Source of the DNA: Aeromicrobium fastidiosum
Lineage (GTDB): Bacteria; Actinomycetota; Actinomycetes; Propionibacteriales; Nocardioidaceae
DNA: 64,000 nucleotides
Direction of reading: 5' to 3'
Assembly: GCF_017876595.1 (NCBI RefSeq)
Contig: NZ_JAGIOG010000001.1
Location: 2,232,001 to 2,296,000, forward strand
The notes beneath the pieces are model-generated. The model was not told the origin of the DNA, ran no database searches, and was given only the letters and a program-made list of their open reading frames with translations. The translations under genes were made by a program, and so were the position numbers. Shown here piece by piece: positions 42,370-51,782 of the stretch (positions are counted from its first letter, which is position 1; every line of letters begins with the position of its first letter).

Positions 42370-44372
42370 ATACCGGTATGACCATCACGTCCATGCTCTC
42401 CCAGCTGCCTTCGGCGCTGCGCAAGCTCGACCCGCGTCACCTGTGGCGCAGCCCCGTCATGTTCATCGTGTGGATCGGCTCGGTCATGACGACCGTCATC
42501 GCGATCGCCGACCCGACGACGTTCGCATGGACCATCGCGGTGTGGCTGTGGCTCACGGTCGTCTTCGGCAACCTCGCGGAGGCCGTCGCGGAGGGTCGCG
42601 GCAAGGCGCAGGCCGCCTCGCTGCGGGCCGCCCGCACCGACGTCGCAGCCCTGCGGCTGCTGCCCGACGGTACCGAGGAGACCGTCGCCGGCACCGAGCT
42701 GCGCGTCGGCGACCTGGTGATCGTCCAGGCCGGCGAGGTCGTGCCGGGCGACGGCGACGTCGTCGAGGGCGTCGCCTCGGTCGACGAGTCGGCCATCACG
42801 GGCGAGTCCGCCCCCGTCATCCGCGAGGCCGGCGGCGACCGCTCGGCGGTCACGGGCGGCACCAAGGTGCTGTCCGACCAGATCACGGTCAAGATCACCT
42901 CGGCACCCGGAGAGACGTTCATCGACCGGATGATCGCGCTCGTCGAGGGTGCGTCCCGCCGCAAGACGCCCAACGAGATCGCGCTGTCGATCCTGCTGGT
43001 CAGCCTGACGATCGTGTTCGTCCTGGCCGTCGCGACGCTCAAGCCCATGGCCGACTACGCGGGCGCCCCGCAGAGCACGCTGGTGCTCGTGGCCCTGTTG
43101 GTGTGCCTCATCCCCACCACGATCGGCGCTCTGCTCAGCGCGATCGGCATCGCCGGCATGGACCGCCTCGTGCAGGTCAACGTGCTGGCGATGTCGGGCC
43201 GCGCGGTGGAGGCAGCCGGCGACGTCAGCACTCTGCTGCTCGACAAGACCGGCACCATCACCTACGGCAACCGACGCGCATCGCGCTTCGTGCCGGCCGC
43301 AGGAGTGTCCGACGACGAGATCCGCGACGCCGCCCGGCTGTCGAGCCTGGCCGACCAGACCCCGGAGGGACGCTCGATCGTCGAGCTGGCCGTCGAGCAG
43401 GGTGCACCCGCCACGGTCGCCGCGGACGGTGCGACGTTCGTCGAGTTCACCGCCCAGACCCGCATGTCGGGCGTCGACCTGGCCGACGGACGCATCGTCC
43501 GCAAGGGTGCCGGCGGCTCGGTCGCGGCGTGGGGCGGTGGCATCCCCGAGGACGTCCGCATCGCGATCGACGAGATCAGCGGCTCGGGTGGCACACCGCT
43601 CGTCGTGGCCGAGCAGGTCGCAGGCGTCACGCGTGTGCTGGGCGTCGTCCACCTCAAGGACGTCGTCAAGGAGGGGATGGTCGAGCGCTTCGACGAGCTG
43701 CGCCGCATGGGCATCCGCACCGTCATGATCACCGGCGACAACCCGCTCACCGCGGCGGCGATCGCGCAGGAGGCCGGCGTCGACGACTTCCTGGCCGAGG
43801 CCACCCCCGAGGACAAGATGCGCCTGATCCATCGGGAGCAGGAGGGCGGTCGCCTCGTCGCGATGACCGGCGACGGCACCAACGACGCCCCCGCGCTGGC
43901 AGCTGCCGACGTCGGCGTCGCGATGAACTCGGGCACGTCCGCGGCCAAGGAGGCCGGCAACATGGTCGACCTCGACTCCGACCCGACCAAGCTCATCGAC
44001 ATCGTCGGCATCGGCAAGCAGCTGCTCATCACCCGCGGTGCCCTGACGACGTTCTCGATCGCCAACGATGTGGCCAAGTACTTCGCGATCATCCCCGCGA
44101 TGTTCCTCGTGGCGTACCCGTCGCTCGACGAGCTCAACGTCATGCACCTCGCGACGCCGCAGTCGGCGATCGTGTCGGCGGTCATCTTCAACGCCTTGGT
44201 CATCGTGGCGCTGATCCCGCTGGCGCTCAAGGGCGTCGCCTACCGGGCCGTCTCTGCGGCCGCGATCCTGCGCCGCAACATCCTCGTCTACGGGCTGGGC
44301 GGCGTCATCGCCCCGTTCGTCGGCATCAAGCTCATCGACCTCGTCGTCTCCACCATCCCAGGAATCGGGTAG
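42366..44372 (+). CDS. kdpB: Potassium-transporting ATPase ATP-binding subunit KdpB
   Basis: The 668-residue P-type ATPase starts [20 protein letters not shown] at the ATGA overlap with kdpA. The phosphorylation motif [12 protein letters not shown] places the aspartate at about D293. The actuator motif ITGESAP, the nucleotide region and the hinge [21 protein letters not shown] are intact. Hydrolysis energises K+ movement through KdpA. Open frames upstream and on the opposite strand are composition artefacts. Confidence 0.97.
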   Translation: MNTGMTITSMLSQLPSALRKLDPRHLWRSPVMFIVWIGSVMTTVIAIADPTTFAWTIAVWLWLTVVFGNLAEAVAEGRGKAQAASLRAARTDVAALRLLPDGTEETVAGTELRVGDLVIVQAGEVVPGDGDVVEGVASVDESAITGESAPVIREAGGDRSAVTGGTKVLSDQITVKITSAPGETFIDRMIALVEGASRRKTPNEIALSILLVSLTIVFVLAVATLKPMADYAGAPQSTLVLVALLVCLIPTTIGALLSAIGIAGMDRLVQVNVLAMSGRAVEAAGDVSTLLLDKTGTITYGNRRASRFVPAAGVSDDEIRDAARLSSLADQTPEGRSIVELAVEQGAPATVAADGATFVEFTAQTRMSGVDLADGRIVRKGAGGSVAAWGGGIPEDVRIAIDEISGSGGTPLVVAEQVAGVTRVLGVVHLKDVVKEGMVERFDELRRMGIRTVMITGDNPLTAAAIAQEAGVDDFLAEATPEDKMRLIHREQEGGRLVAMTGDGTNDAPALAAADVGVAMNSGTSAAKEAGNMVDLDSDPTKLIDIVGIGKQLLITRGALTTFSIANDVAKYFAIIPAMFLVAYPSLDELNVMHLATPQSAIVSAVIFNALVIVALIPLALKGVAYRAVSAAAILRRNILVYGLGGVIAPFVGIKLIDLVVSTIPGIG

Positions 44373-44374
44373 CC

Positions 44375-44968
44375 ATGAACCGCCTCAACCTCTCCGGCGG
44401 TCTCGTCCGCCAGTCACTCGTCGGCCTCAAGGTGCTGATCGTCATGACGGTCCTGCTGGGGGTCGCCTACCCGGCAGCCGTCTGGGGCGTCTCGCAGGTC
44501 GCCTTCCACGACCGGGCCAACGGCCAGATCGTCACGGTCGACGGCAAGGACGTGGGCTCGCGCCTCATCGGCCAGGACTTCGCCGTCCGCGACGACGCCC
44601 TGTTCCACGGTCGTCCGTCGGCTGCCGACTACGACGGGCTCGCCTCGGCACCGTCCAACCTCGGACCGTCGAATCCCGCTCTGCTGAAGGCGATCGCCGA
44701 GCGTCAGGCGACGATCGCGAAGGTCGAGGGCGTCGACGTCGCTAGCATCCCCGCCGATGCCGTGACCGCCTCGGGCTCGGGGCTCGACCCCTACATCTCG
44801 CCGGAGTACGCGGCGCTGCAGGTGCCCCGCGTCGCGAAGGCCACGGGGATGGACATCGCCGCGGTGCGGGCGCTCGTCGCCGACCACACCGACGGACGCC
44901 AGCTGGGCTTCCTGGGCGAGCCCAAGGTCAACGTGCTCGAGCTCAATCTCGCTCTCGCGGACCGGTAG
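44375..44968 (+). CDS. kdpC: Potassium-transporting ATPase subunit KdpC
   Basis: The 197-residue subunit starts MNRLNLSGGLVRQSLVGLKV two bases after the kdpB stop. One N-terminal membrane helix (LIVMTVLLGVAYPAAVWGVS) is followed by an extracytoplasmic domain with GSRLIGQDFAVRDDALFHGRPSAAD, SNLGPSNPALLKAI and GSGLDPYISPEYAALQVPRVA, all classical KdpC segments. It assists assembly and nucleotide affinity of the pump. Confidence 0.97.
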   Translation: MNRLNLSGGLVRQSLVGLKVLIVMTVLLGVAYPAAVWGVSQVAFHDRANGQIVTVDGKDVGSRLIGQDFAVRDDALFHGRPSAADYDGLASAPSNLGPSNPALLKAIAERQATIAKVEGVDVASIPADAVTASGSGLDPYISPEYAALQVPRVAKATGMDIAAVRALVADHTDGRQLGFLGEPKVNVLELNLALADR

Positions 44969-44979
44969 GACTGGCCACG

Positions 44980-47502
44980 GTGCAGACTGAGGACGTGCAG
45001 GGCGACGAGGACCGCAATCGGCAGAGGGGCGTGCTGCGCGTCTACCTCGGTGCCTCGCCCGGCGTCGGCAAGACCTACCGGATGCTCGACGAGGGACGCC
45101 GGCGGGCCGAGCGCGGCACCGACGTCGTCGTCGGCTTCGTCGAGACGCACGGCCGCGTCAACACCGCCGCGCAGGTCGAGGGCCTCGAGGTCGTCCCTCG
45201 GCTCGTCGTCGACCACCGCGGCACGCGGCAGGAGGAGCTCGACGTGCAGGCTGTCCTGGCCCGGATGCCCGAGGTCGTGCTGGTCGACGAGCTGGCCCAC
45301 ACCAACGTGCCGGGCGTCGGACACGAGAAGCGCTGGCAAGACGTCGAGGAGCTGCTCGCCGCCGGCATCTGCGTCATCACGACCGTCAACATCCAGCACC
45401 TGGAGTCGCTCAACGACGTCGTCGAGTCGATCACGGGCATCCGCCAGCGTGAGACCGTCCCCGACAAGGTCGTGCGGGGTGCCGACGCGATCGAGCTGGT
45501 CGACATGAGCCCCCAGTCGTTGCGCCGTCGCATGGCGCACGGCAACGTCTACGCCCCCGACAAGGTCGACGCCGCGCTGTCGCAGTTCTTCCGCGAGGGC
45601 AACCTGACGGCGCTGCGCGAGCTCGCCCTGCTGTGGCTGGCCGACCGGGTCGAGGAGGGGCTCGACCGCTACCGCGACCAGCACGAGATCGACTCCACGT
45701 GGGCGACCCGCGAACGCATCGTCGTCGCCGTCACCGGTGGACCGGAGTCGGAGGTGCTGATGCGGCGGGCGGCCCGCATCGCGTCCCGCACCGGAGGCGG
45801 CGAGTGGCTCGGCCTGTACGTCACGCGCGGCGATGGGCTCGTGCAGATGGACCCCGAGCGTCTGCACCGGCTGCACGTCATGACCGAGGACATGGGCGGC
45901 ACGTTCCACTCCGTCGTCGGTGACGACACCGCGACGGCGATCCTCGACTTCGCCAAGGCCGAGAACGCCACCCAGGTGCTGATCGGTGCCAGCCGGCGGG
46001 GACGCCTGTCGACCCTCGCCAATCCCGGGATCGGCGAGATCGTCATCGCCGAGTCGGGCGACATCGACGTCCACATCGTCACGCACGACGAGGCGCGGCG
46101 GACCCGGGCCAACGTCCGGTCGACGCCCGAGCTGAGCCGCCGCCGGCGCCTGTACGGATTCCTCCTCGGCGTGCTCGGCCCGTTCGTCCTGTCGGGCCTG
46201 CTGCTCGCGACCCCAGACTTCCACGGCCTGCCGACCGAGGCGATGTTCTTCATGGCCCTCGTGGTCGCGACGGCCATCGCAGGGGGACGCTGGCCGGCCG
46301 TCGCGTGCTCCCTCATCAGCGGGTTCGCGCTCAACTTCTTCTTCACGCCGCCGTTGCGCACGTTCACGATCGCCAGCGGCGACAACGCCTTCGCCGTCGT
46401 GCTGTTCGTCATGGTGGGCGTGGCCGTGTCGTCCGTGGTCGGGCTGGCGGCCCGTCGCACGGCCCAGGCCGAGAAGGCCAGCGCCGAGGCCGACGCCCTG
46501 ACGGTGCTGTCGCACAGCCTGCTGCACGCCGGCGACTTCAGGACCCTGCTGTCGAACGCCTGCGAGCTGTTCGGCATGGCCGGTGCCGCCGTGATCACCA
46601 CCGAGGGCGAGGTCGTGCACTCCTTCGGCACGCCGATCGACTCCTCGGAGAAGGCCGACGTCGTGATGCCCATCGACGCCGACTCGAGCCTGGCGCTCGT
46701 CGGACGGGCGCTCCCGGCCGCCGACCAGCGGCTGCTCAAGGCGTATGCCGCTCACGCCTCGGTGCTGGGGGAGCGGCGTCGCGCGGCGCAGGAGCGCAGC
46801 GAGCGTCGGGTGCTGGCCGAGACCGACCGCACTCGCACGGCGCTGCTCGCCGCCGTCTCGCACGACCTGAGGTCGCCGCTGTCGGCGGTCAAGGCCGCCG
46901 TCAGCAGCCTGCGCAACACCCAGATCCAGTGGTCGCCCGAGGACGAGCAGGCGCTGCTCGAGACGGTCGAGGAGGGGGCCGACCGCCTCGACGACCTGGT
47001 GGCCAACCTGCTCGACATGAGTCGCATCCAGATGGGCGCGGTCACCGCCCACGTCGACGAGGTGGAGCTGGAGGCCGTCGTGCTGATCTCGCTCTCCTCG
47101 TTGGCCGGCACCGATCGCGTCGACGTCGTGGTCGACGACGCTGCGGCGCTCGTCGTCGCCGACGCCGGCCTGCTGGAACGCGTCGTGGCCAATCTCGTCG
47201 GCAACGCCCTGGCGTATGCGCCCGCGGACACGAGGGTCCGCGTCGACGCGACGGCATCGGGCGACCGAGTGGTCGTGCGGGTCGTCGACACCGGACCCGG
47301 GGTCCCTGCCGAGCAGCAGGGGCGGTTGTTCGAGGCGTTCCAACGGCTCGGCGACGTCCCGCACGGCGAGGGCATCGGGCTGGGACTCGCGGTCGCCCGG
47401 GGGCTCACCGAGGCGATGGGCGGTACGTTGACGGCCGAGGACACGCCCGGTGGCGGGCTGACGTTCGTCCTCGACCTGCCGGGGACGGGAGCGCCGCGAT
47501 GA
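44980..47502 (+). CDS. kdpD: Sensor histidine kinase KdpD
   Basis: The 840-residue kinase starts at GTG. The N-terminal KdpD domain has Walker A GASPGVGKTYRML and VVLVDELAHTNVPGVG. A universal-stress-protein-like domain follows (about 245-365). Four membrane helices are packed between about 390 and 490. A GAF-like segment precedes the HisKA motif LLAAVSHDLRSPLSAVKAAVS and the HATPase boxes (NLVGNALAYAP, GPGVPAEQQGRLFEAF, GIGLGLAVARGL). It senses K+ limitation and osmotic state and phosphorylates KdpE. ATGA overlap joins it to kdpE. Confidence 0.96.
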   Translation: MQTEDVQGDEDRNRQRGVLRVYLGASPGVGKTYRMLDEGRRRAERGTDVVVGFVETHGRVNTAAQVEGLEVVPRLVVDHRGTRQEELDVQAVLARMPEVVLVDELAHTNVPGVGHEKRWQDVEELLAAGICVITTVNIQHLESLNDVVESITGIRQRETVPDKVVRGADAIELVDMSPQSLRRRMAHGNVYAPDKVDAALSQFFREGNLTALRELALLWLADRVEEGLDRYRDQHEIDSTWATRERIVVAVTGGPESEVLMRRAARIASRTGGGEWLGLYVTRGDGLVQMDPERLHRLHVMTEDMGGTFHSVVGDDTATAILDFAKAENATQVLIGASRRGRLSTLANPGIGEIVIAESGDIDVHIVTHDEARRTRANVRSTPELSRRRRLYGFLLGVLGPFVLSGLLLATPDFHGLPTEAMFFMALVVATAIAGGRWPAVACSLISGFALNFFFTPPLRTFTIASGDNAFAVVLFVMVGVAVSSVVGLAARRTAQAEKASAEADALTVLSHSLLHAGDFRTLLSNACELFGMAGAAVITTEGEVVHSFGTPIDSSEKADVVMPIDADSSLALVGRALPAADQRLLKAYAAHASVLGERRRAAQERSERRVLAETDRTRTALLAAVSHDLRSPLSAVKAAVSSLRNTQIQWSPEDEQALLETVEEGADRLDDLVANLLDMSRIQMGAVTAHVDEVELEAVVLISLSSLAGTDRVDVVVDDAAALVVADAGLLERVVANLVGNALAYAPADTRVRVDATASGDRVVVRVVDTGPGVPAEQQGRLFEAFQRLGDVPHGEGIGLGLAVARGLTEAMGGTLTAEDTPGGGLTFVLDLPGTGAPR

Positions 47503-48182
47503 CGTTCGTGCTGGCCGTCGACGACGACTCCGCGATCCTGCGGACCCTGACGATCAACCTGCGGGCCCGAGGCTACGACGTCGAGACCGCAGCCGACGGG
47601 CGGTCGGCGCTGCAGATCGTCGACGAGCGGATGCCCGATGCCGTGATCCTCGACCTCGGCCTGCCCGACATCGACGGGCTCACGGTGTTGAAGCGTCTGC
47701 GGGGGTTCACGCAGGTGCCGGTCGTGGTGCTGTCGGCGCGGCACGAGTCGGACGACAAGGTCGAGGCGCTCGACGAGGGTGCCGATGACTACGTCACCAA
47801 GCCCTTCGACATGGAGGAGCTGCTGGCCCGCGTGCGCGCCGCGGTACGTCGCAGCAGCGCGGGAGCGACGTCGATCGTGGTCGAGGCCGGTGACGTGTGG
47901 CTCGACGTGACGGAGCGGCGCGCGACCCGCGCCGGCGAGGACGTCCGGCTCACCCCGACGGAGTGGCACATCATCGAGGTGCTCGCGCGCCGCGAGGGAC
48001 GCCTCGTGCGTCAGGCTGACCTGCTGCACGAGGTGTGGGGACCCGGCTACGACCGCGAGACCAACTACCTGCGGGTGTACCTCGCTCAGATCCGCCGCAA
48101 GCTCGAGGCCGATCCGGCCCGGCCGGCGATGTTCCTGACCGATCCCGGCATCGGCTACCGGCTCGTCGCCCCGCCGGGCTGA
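47499..48182 (+). CDS. kdpE: Response regulator KdpE
   Basis: The 227-residue OmpR-family regulator has a receiver domain with acidic pocket VDDDSAIL, phospho-acceptor about D52 in VILDLGLPDIDGL, Thr/Ser switch VVLSARHESD and Lys in DDYVTKPFDMEELLAR. The winged-helix DNA-binding domain includes RLTPTEWHIIEVLARREGRLV and NYLRVYLAQIRRKLE. It should activate kdpFABC by binding the phased GTCA repeats upstream. A small hairpin follows its stop. Confidence 0.96.
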   Translation: MTFVLAVDDDSAILRTLTINLRARGYDVETAADGRSALQIVDERMPDAVILDLGLPDIDGLTVLKRLRGFTQVPVVVLSARHESDDKVEALDEGADDYVTKPFDMEELLARVRAAVRRSSAGATSIVVEAGDVWLDVTERRATRAGEDVRLTPTEWHIIEVLARREGRLVRQADLLHEVWGPGYDRETNYLRVYLAQIRRKLEADPARPAMFLTDPGIGYRLVAPPG

Positions 48183-48186
48183 GTCT

Positions 48187-48202
48187 CCCCGCAGACGCGG
48201 GG
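48187..48202. terminator. Short GC hairpin between kdpE and a convergent gene
   Basis: CCCCGC and GCGGGG pair around AGAC in the 45-base space between convergent stops. A second weak CCGCCC..GCGGCGG pairing follows. The six-base stem is short, so this is only a candidate terminator. Confidence 0.45.
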
Positions 48203-48227
48203 TCACCGCCCTGCGGCGGAACGGGCG

Positions 48228-48545
48228 TCAGAGGTCGTCGCTGCGGATGACGCGGCGCTGGGCCGACAGCAGCTCGACCTCGGGTCGCCTCGCCACGAGG
48301 TCCTCGACCCGGTCGAGCACGTCGGCGACGTGCTGGCTGTCGGCCGCGACGAGCGAGACGCCCACGCCCGCTCGGCGATGCACGTCGAGATGGGTGGTCT
48401 CCGCCGCCGAGACGGCGAAGAGGCGTCTCAGGTCGGAGACAAGCGGGCGGACGATCGATCGCTTCTGCTTGAGCGAGTGCACGTCGCCGAGCAGGAGGTC
48501 GAACGAGATCCATCCGACCCACATACCGTCGCGGTCGCTGCTCAT
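48228..48545 (-). CDS. DUF503 (YlxP-like) protein
   Basis: The 105-residue protein starts MSSDRDGMWVGWISFDLLLG at an ATGA overlap with the upstream epimerase gene. DVHSLKQKRSIVRPLVSDLRRLFAVSAAE and GVSLVAADSQHVADVLDRVE match DUF503, a ferredoxin-like small protein often encoded in nusA-infB-rbfA regions and possibly linked to ribosome function. Here it is outside that context. The function is not established. Confidence 0.88.
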   Translation of the reverse strand: MSSDRDGMWVGWISFDLLLGDVHSLKQKRSIVRPLVSDLRRLFAVSAAETTHLDVHRRAGVGVSLVAADSQHVADVLDRVEDLVARRPEVELLSAQRRVIRSDDL

Positions 48546-49396
48546 CCGGCGGTGGAGTAGCCCTTCGCGAGCAGCTCGACGAGCGTCGGTCGGGACGGCT
48601 GCCAGCCGAGCTCGGACTTGGCGCGCTGGCCGGTCGCCTGCTGGTCGAGCAGCAGCGCCTCGCCGAACGGGCCCAGGCGAGCCACGGTCTCCTCGTCGGA
48701 CTCGGGCACCACGGTGTCGGCGACTGCCTCGCCCAGCTCGCGGACCGTCGGGTTGTCGCCCGAAGCGGCGATGTAGGCCTTGCCGCCGGGCGCGTTCGTC
48801 AGCGCGCGCACGTAGAGATCGGCGAGGTCGTCGACGTGCACCGCCGCCCAGTGCTGGTCGCCGCTGCCGACGAGCGTCAGGGTGCCGTCGTCGACCCCGC
48901 CGACCAGCATCGCCGGGATGCCCGCGCCGTGTCCGTAGACGATGCCGGGCTGCACCACGGAAGCCCTGAGGCCCGACTCCAGGACACGCTGCTCGCCGGC
49001 GGGACGCCACGCGGTCAGGCTCGGCGGGGCGGGGTCGGCGGTCTCGACGAGGTCGGTGCCGGAACCGTACGACCAGATGCCGCCCGTGTGGACGAAGGGC
49101 TTGTCGGTGCCCGCGAAGGCGTCGAGGGCCGCGGTGATCACCGCGTCGTTGAGCTGCGGGTCACGATCGTCGCCGCCAGCAGCCGTGTGGATGAAGCCGT
49201 CGTGGCCGCGCAGCTCCGAGGCCAGCCACGGGGCGTCGAAGAGGTCGCCGATGACGCCGGTCGCACCTTGGTCGCTGACCTTGAGCGACGACGCCTGGCT
49301 GCGGACGACCGCTGTGACCCGGTGGCCGTCGGCGACCAGCGCAGACAGCACGGCCGATCCGATGAGTCCGGTGGCTCCCGTGAGCAAGATCTTCAT
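48542..49396 (-). CDS. NAD-dependent epimerase/dehydratase family protein (extended SDR)
   Basis: The 284-residue protein begins MKILLTGATGLIGSAVLSAL with a GxxGxxG nucleotide motif, followed by a second conserved region TGVIGDLFDAPWLA. The later segments VHTGGIWSYGSGTDLVETADP and RASVVQPGIVYGHGAGI carry the Ser/Tyr-containing active-site area of extended or atypical SDRs. Members act on nucleotide sugars or serve as general NADP reductases. It precedes DUF503 with a four-base overlap. The substrate is unknown. Confidence 0.87.
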   Translation of the reverse strand: MKILLTGATGLIGSAVLSALVADGHRVTAVVRSQASSLKVSDQGATGVIGDLFDAPWLASELRGHDGFIHTAAGGDDRDPQLNDAVITAALDAFAGTDKPFVHTGGIWSYGSGTDLVETADPAPPSLTAWRPAGEQRVLESGLRASVVQPGIVYGHGAGIPAMLVGGVDDGTLTLVGSGDQHWAAVHVDDLADLYVRALTNAPGGKAYIAASGDNPTVRELGEAVADTVVPESDEETVARLGPFGEALLLDQQATGQRAKSELGWQPSRPTLVELLAKGYSTAG

Positions 49397-49453
49397 GTCA
49401 GTGACAACCAGGTGGCACGGGACGGTATTCCGGTCCGTGCCACACGTCCGGGC

Positions 49454-49780
49454 TCAGTCGAACAGCTCGGAGAGCCAGTGCTCCTTCTTCTTCTTGCGGT
49501 ACGGCTGCTGGCCGTAGCCGCCGGAGCGGCTGTCGTAACGCGGCTCATCGCGGCGCGGGGCGTCGTAGCGGGGCTCGCTGTAGCGCGGCTCCGCGTACTG
49601 CTGCGGCGGAGGTGAGGGAGCGGGTGCGGCGGTCGGCGGGATCTCGGCGGTAGCGCGGTCGAGGATCTTGTCGAGCTCGCCGCGGTCGAGCCAGACGCCT
49701 CGGCACTCAGGGCAGTAGTCGATCTCGATGCCGGACCGCTCGCTCATCACGAGGGTGGCGCTGTCAGTCGGACATTTCAT
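49454..49780 (-). CDS. TFIIB-type zinc-ribbon protein
   Basis: The 108-residue protein starts MKCPTDSATLVMSERSGIEI. The zinc ribbon C3..C23-x2-C26 (YCPECRGVWLDRGELDKIL) matches the zf-TFIIB small bacterial family, here with three clear cysteines. The middle is a Pro/Tyr/Arg-rich low-complexity stretch with repeats of the form EPRY and RYD, and the end is basic (YRKKKKEHWLSELF). The family's role is not well defined. The gene lies alone in a leftward run. Confidence 0.85.
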   Translation of the reverse strand: MKCPTDSATLVMSERSGIEIDYCPECRGVWLDRGELDKILDRATAEIPPTAAPAPSPPPQQYAEPRYSEPRYDAPRRDEPRYDSRSGGYGQQPYRKKKKEHWLSELFD

Positions 49781-49833
49781 ACCTGCCCAACTCGCGCCGC
49801 CGGGTCAGAGTTCCCGGGCATCGGCGCGATGGA

Positions 49834-50067
49834 TCAGTGCGTCGGGCGGCGGCGGGCGATCTCGACGAGCTTCTCGGCGGCCGACGCCAGCAGCAGCGTG
49901 CCGGTGGAGATGATGAGCATCCACGCCGCGCCGTCGATCACGACATGGGTCCATCGCGGCGCGCCCGGCCGGTAGAGCACCGCGGCGGCCACGGTGAGCA
50001 CCGCGAGGCCGACTGCGAGCACGACGGCGGCGTCTCGAGCACGTGTCTCGGGTGGGCGGCGTGACAT
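49834..50067 (-). CDS. Small two-helix membrane protein, unknown
   Basis: The 77-residue protein starts MSRRPPETRARDAAVVLAVG; a GTG nine bases earlier is possible. Two membrane segments are seen: AAVVLAVGLAVLTVAAAVLY and WMLIISTGTLLLASAAEKL. The N-terminus and C-terminus are basic. No family is recognised. It follows the TraR-like gene after about 57 bases in the same direction. Confidence 0.5.
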   Translation of the reverse strand: MSRRPPETRARDAAVVLAVGLAVLTVAAAVLYRPGAPRWTHVVIDGAAWMLIISTGTLLLASAAEKLVEIARRRPTH

Positions 50068-50124
50068 GTGATCCACGTTACGTCGGCGTGCATCGGCCTG
50101 CCACTGCGGCGACCGGCCTCGTGA

Positions 50125-50466
50125 TCAGGAGCAGGCCACGCAGCGCCGCGCCACCGGTCGCGCCTCCAGGCGTCCGGGTGGGATGGGCTCGCCGCAGACC
50201 TCGCACACGCCGTAGGTGCCGGCGTCGAGCCGCTGTAGGGCTGCTGCGACCTCGGACATCCGCGTGCGGGCCTGCCCGATCATGGTGCTGACCTGCGACC
50301 GCTCGAACGCGATCGTCGAGCCCTCGGGATCGTGCTCGTCGTCGGCGTTGGAGTCGGCCGAGGCCTCGACGATGCCCTCGAAGTCGCGGGTCAGGGAGGC
50401 GAGCAGCGTGGACGCCGCCACGTGCTCGGCCTCGAGCGCCGCCCGTGTCGGATCTGTCGCGTTCAT
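50125..50466 (-). CDS. TraR/DksA C4-type zinc-finger protein
   Basis: The 113-residue protein starts MNATDPTRAALEAEHVAAST at an ATGA overlap with the HNH gene. An N-terminal coiled-coil-like helical part precedes the zinc finger GVCEVCGEPIPPGRLEARPVARRCVACS, the signature of DksA/TraR proteins. DksA enters the RNA polymerase secondary channel; short actinobacterial relatives are less well studied. Overlap with a DUF222/HNH gene is notable because the two are functionally unrelated by present knowledge. Confidence 0.88.
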   Translation of the reverse strand: MNATDPTRAALEAEHVAASTLLASLTRDFEGIVEASADSNADDEHDPEGSTIAFERSQVSTMIGQARTRMSEVAAALQRLDAGTYGVCEVCGEPIPPGRLEARPVARRCVACS

Positions 50467-51722
50467 GCGCTGGCCCCCGCGGCGGTGAGCGCTTCGAGCA
50501 TCTGGTTGAACTCGACGGCCCACGGGTCGGCGGGTAGGTCCGCCGTGGCGTGTTCCCAGTCTGCGATGGGGAGGGGTTCTGGGGTGCGTGTGTAGGTGTG
50601 CCCGGTGCTGGTGGTCCATGCGAAGACCCCGGGCGCGGGTTGTCGAAGACGTAGGTGTCCTTCGGTCTTGAGGTTGTGGGCCCTGCGGTTCAACGGGCCG
50701 GTGTTCGCGGCGGACGTCTCGGCGGGCCATGGATCACTGTGGTCGGTGTCGCAGGCCCGGGCTGGGACGGTGCTCGTCGGGAACACTGATGTGCCGTCCC
50801 TGAACTCCAGCACCTGCGCCAACCGGGTGGGCGCGAACCTTCCGAGCCAGGTGACGGTCATGAGGTTGCCGACGTCATCTGTGACCAACCGGTACAGCAG
50901 GCTGTGTTCGTCGGCCATGGCGGCGCGGACGATGTGCGCGGGGATCGTCGCGGACCGGTCGGTCAGCTCACCGGGCACATCACTGAATCCCATCAGGGAC
51001 GACAGCGGGACGGTGATGCCGATGACCGCCCGGAACCCGAGCCCGCCTGGCTCACGGCCCAGCAGGGTATCGACGAGCAGGTCAGCTCTGGCTTGGTCGA
51101 TCGTGCGGCCGTCATCAGCCGGAAGACCGTGAGCGGCACCGGTCAGGCTCTGCATGACCGCGGCCGCGTCGGTGGCGGCGACGTCGGCGGTCAGGCGGGT
51201 CATGGCGTCACCCAACGGCCGCGACGACACTTTCCGGTCGGCGTGCGCGCGTTCGTGGCGGCGGGCCGATTCGGTGGCTTCGGTGCGTTCGACCCACCGG
51301 TCCAGCCACCGGGTCGCCTGACCCGGCGTCAACCGGCTGATCCGCTCGACAGCGATGTCATCGAGCGCGGCCACCGACTCGCCGTGGACCAGACGGGTCG
51401 CGGCACGGTCGACCGCGGCCACGTGGGTGGTGCTGATGCGTCCGTCGAGCCACGCCTGCCACACGTCGGGCATCGTCGACCGCAACCGCCGGGCACGGGC
51501 CACACGGCGTTCGATCGTCGGGACCGGTAGCCGCATCGCGAGCGACAGCTCGTGCACCGCCGCATCGACCCGACGCCGCCCCTGCGCCTCACTGACCGCC
51601 TCACCGGCGGCACGGGCACGGTCGACGACGTCGAGCATGTCGACCGCCTCGGCGGCCTCGAGCGCGGCGAGCGCCTCGCGACGCACGACCACCTGCTCGA
51701 TGACCTGCCGATCGTCCAACAC
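50463..51722 (-). CDS. DUF222 / HNH endonuclease-like protein with altered zinc motif
   Basis: The 419-residue protein starts at GTG. The N-terminal helical DUF222 region (about 40-300) is followed by an HNH-like end: RACDTDHSDPWP...NTGPLNRRAHNLKT. This multi-copy actinobacterial family usually has RxxxCRFPGC before the motif. Here the matching stretch is FRDGTSVFPTSTVPARAC, lacking the two zinc cysteines, while the core DTDH and the final His remain. Nuclease activity is therefore doubtful. The family is often repeated in genomes (13E12-like). It overlaps the TraR-like gene. Confidence 0.85.
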   Translation of the reverse strand: MLDDRQVIEQVVVRREALAALEAAEAVDMLDVVDRARAAGEAVSEAQGRRRVDAAVHELSLAMRLPVPTIERRVARARRLRSTMPDVWQAWLDGRISTTHVAAVDRAATRLVHGESVAALDDIAVERISRLTPGQATRWLDRWVERTEATESARRHERAHADRKVSSRPLGDAMTRLTADVAATDAAAVMQSLTGAAHGLPADDGRTIDQARADLLVDTLLGREPGGLGFRAVIGITVPLSSLMGFSDVPGELTDRSATIPAHIVRAAMADEHSLLYRLVTDDVGNLMTVTWLGRFAPTRLAQVLEFRDGTSVFPTSTVPARACDTDHSDPWPAETSAANTGPLNRRAHNLKTEGHLRLRQPAPGVFAWTTSTGHTYTRTPEPLPIADWEHATADLPADPWAVEFNQMLEALTAAGASA

Positions 51723-51782
51723 CCCAAAACCCCCGCCGTCTCAACCTTTCTCCCACTCTAGAGACAGGGTCCGACAACACCC

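Noticed and set aside
44791-47364. 857-codon open frame on the minus strand
   Set aside because: It lies exactly antisense to kdpD, and its composition is that of a shadow frame in GC-rich DNA. No domain is recognisable.
50463-51722. HNH gene considered as a mobile element or intron endonuclease
   Set aside because: It is a full-length DUF222 family member, with no flanking repeats, intron boundaries or transposase.
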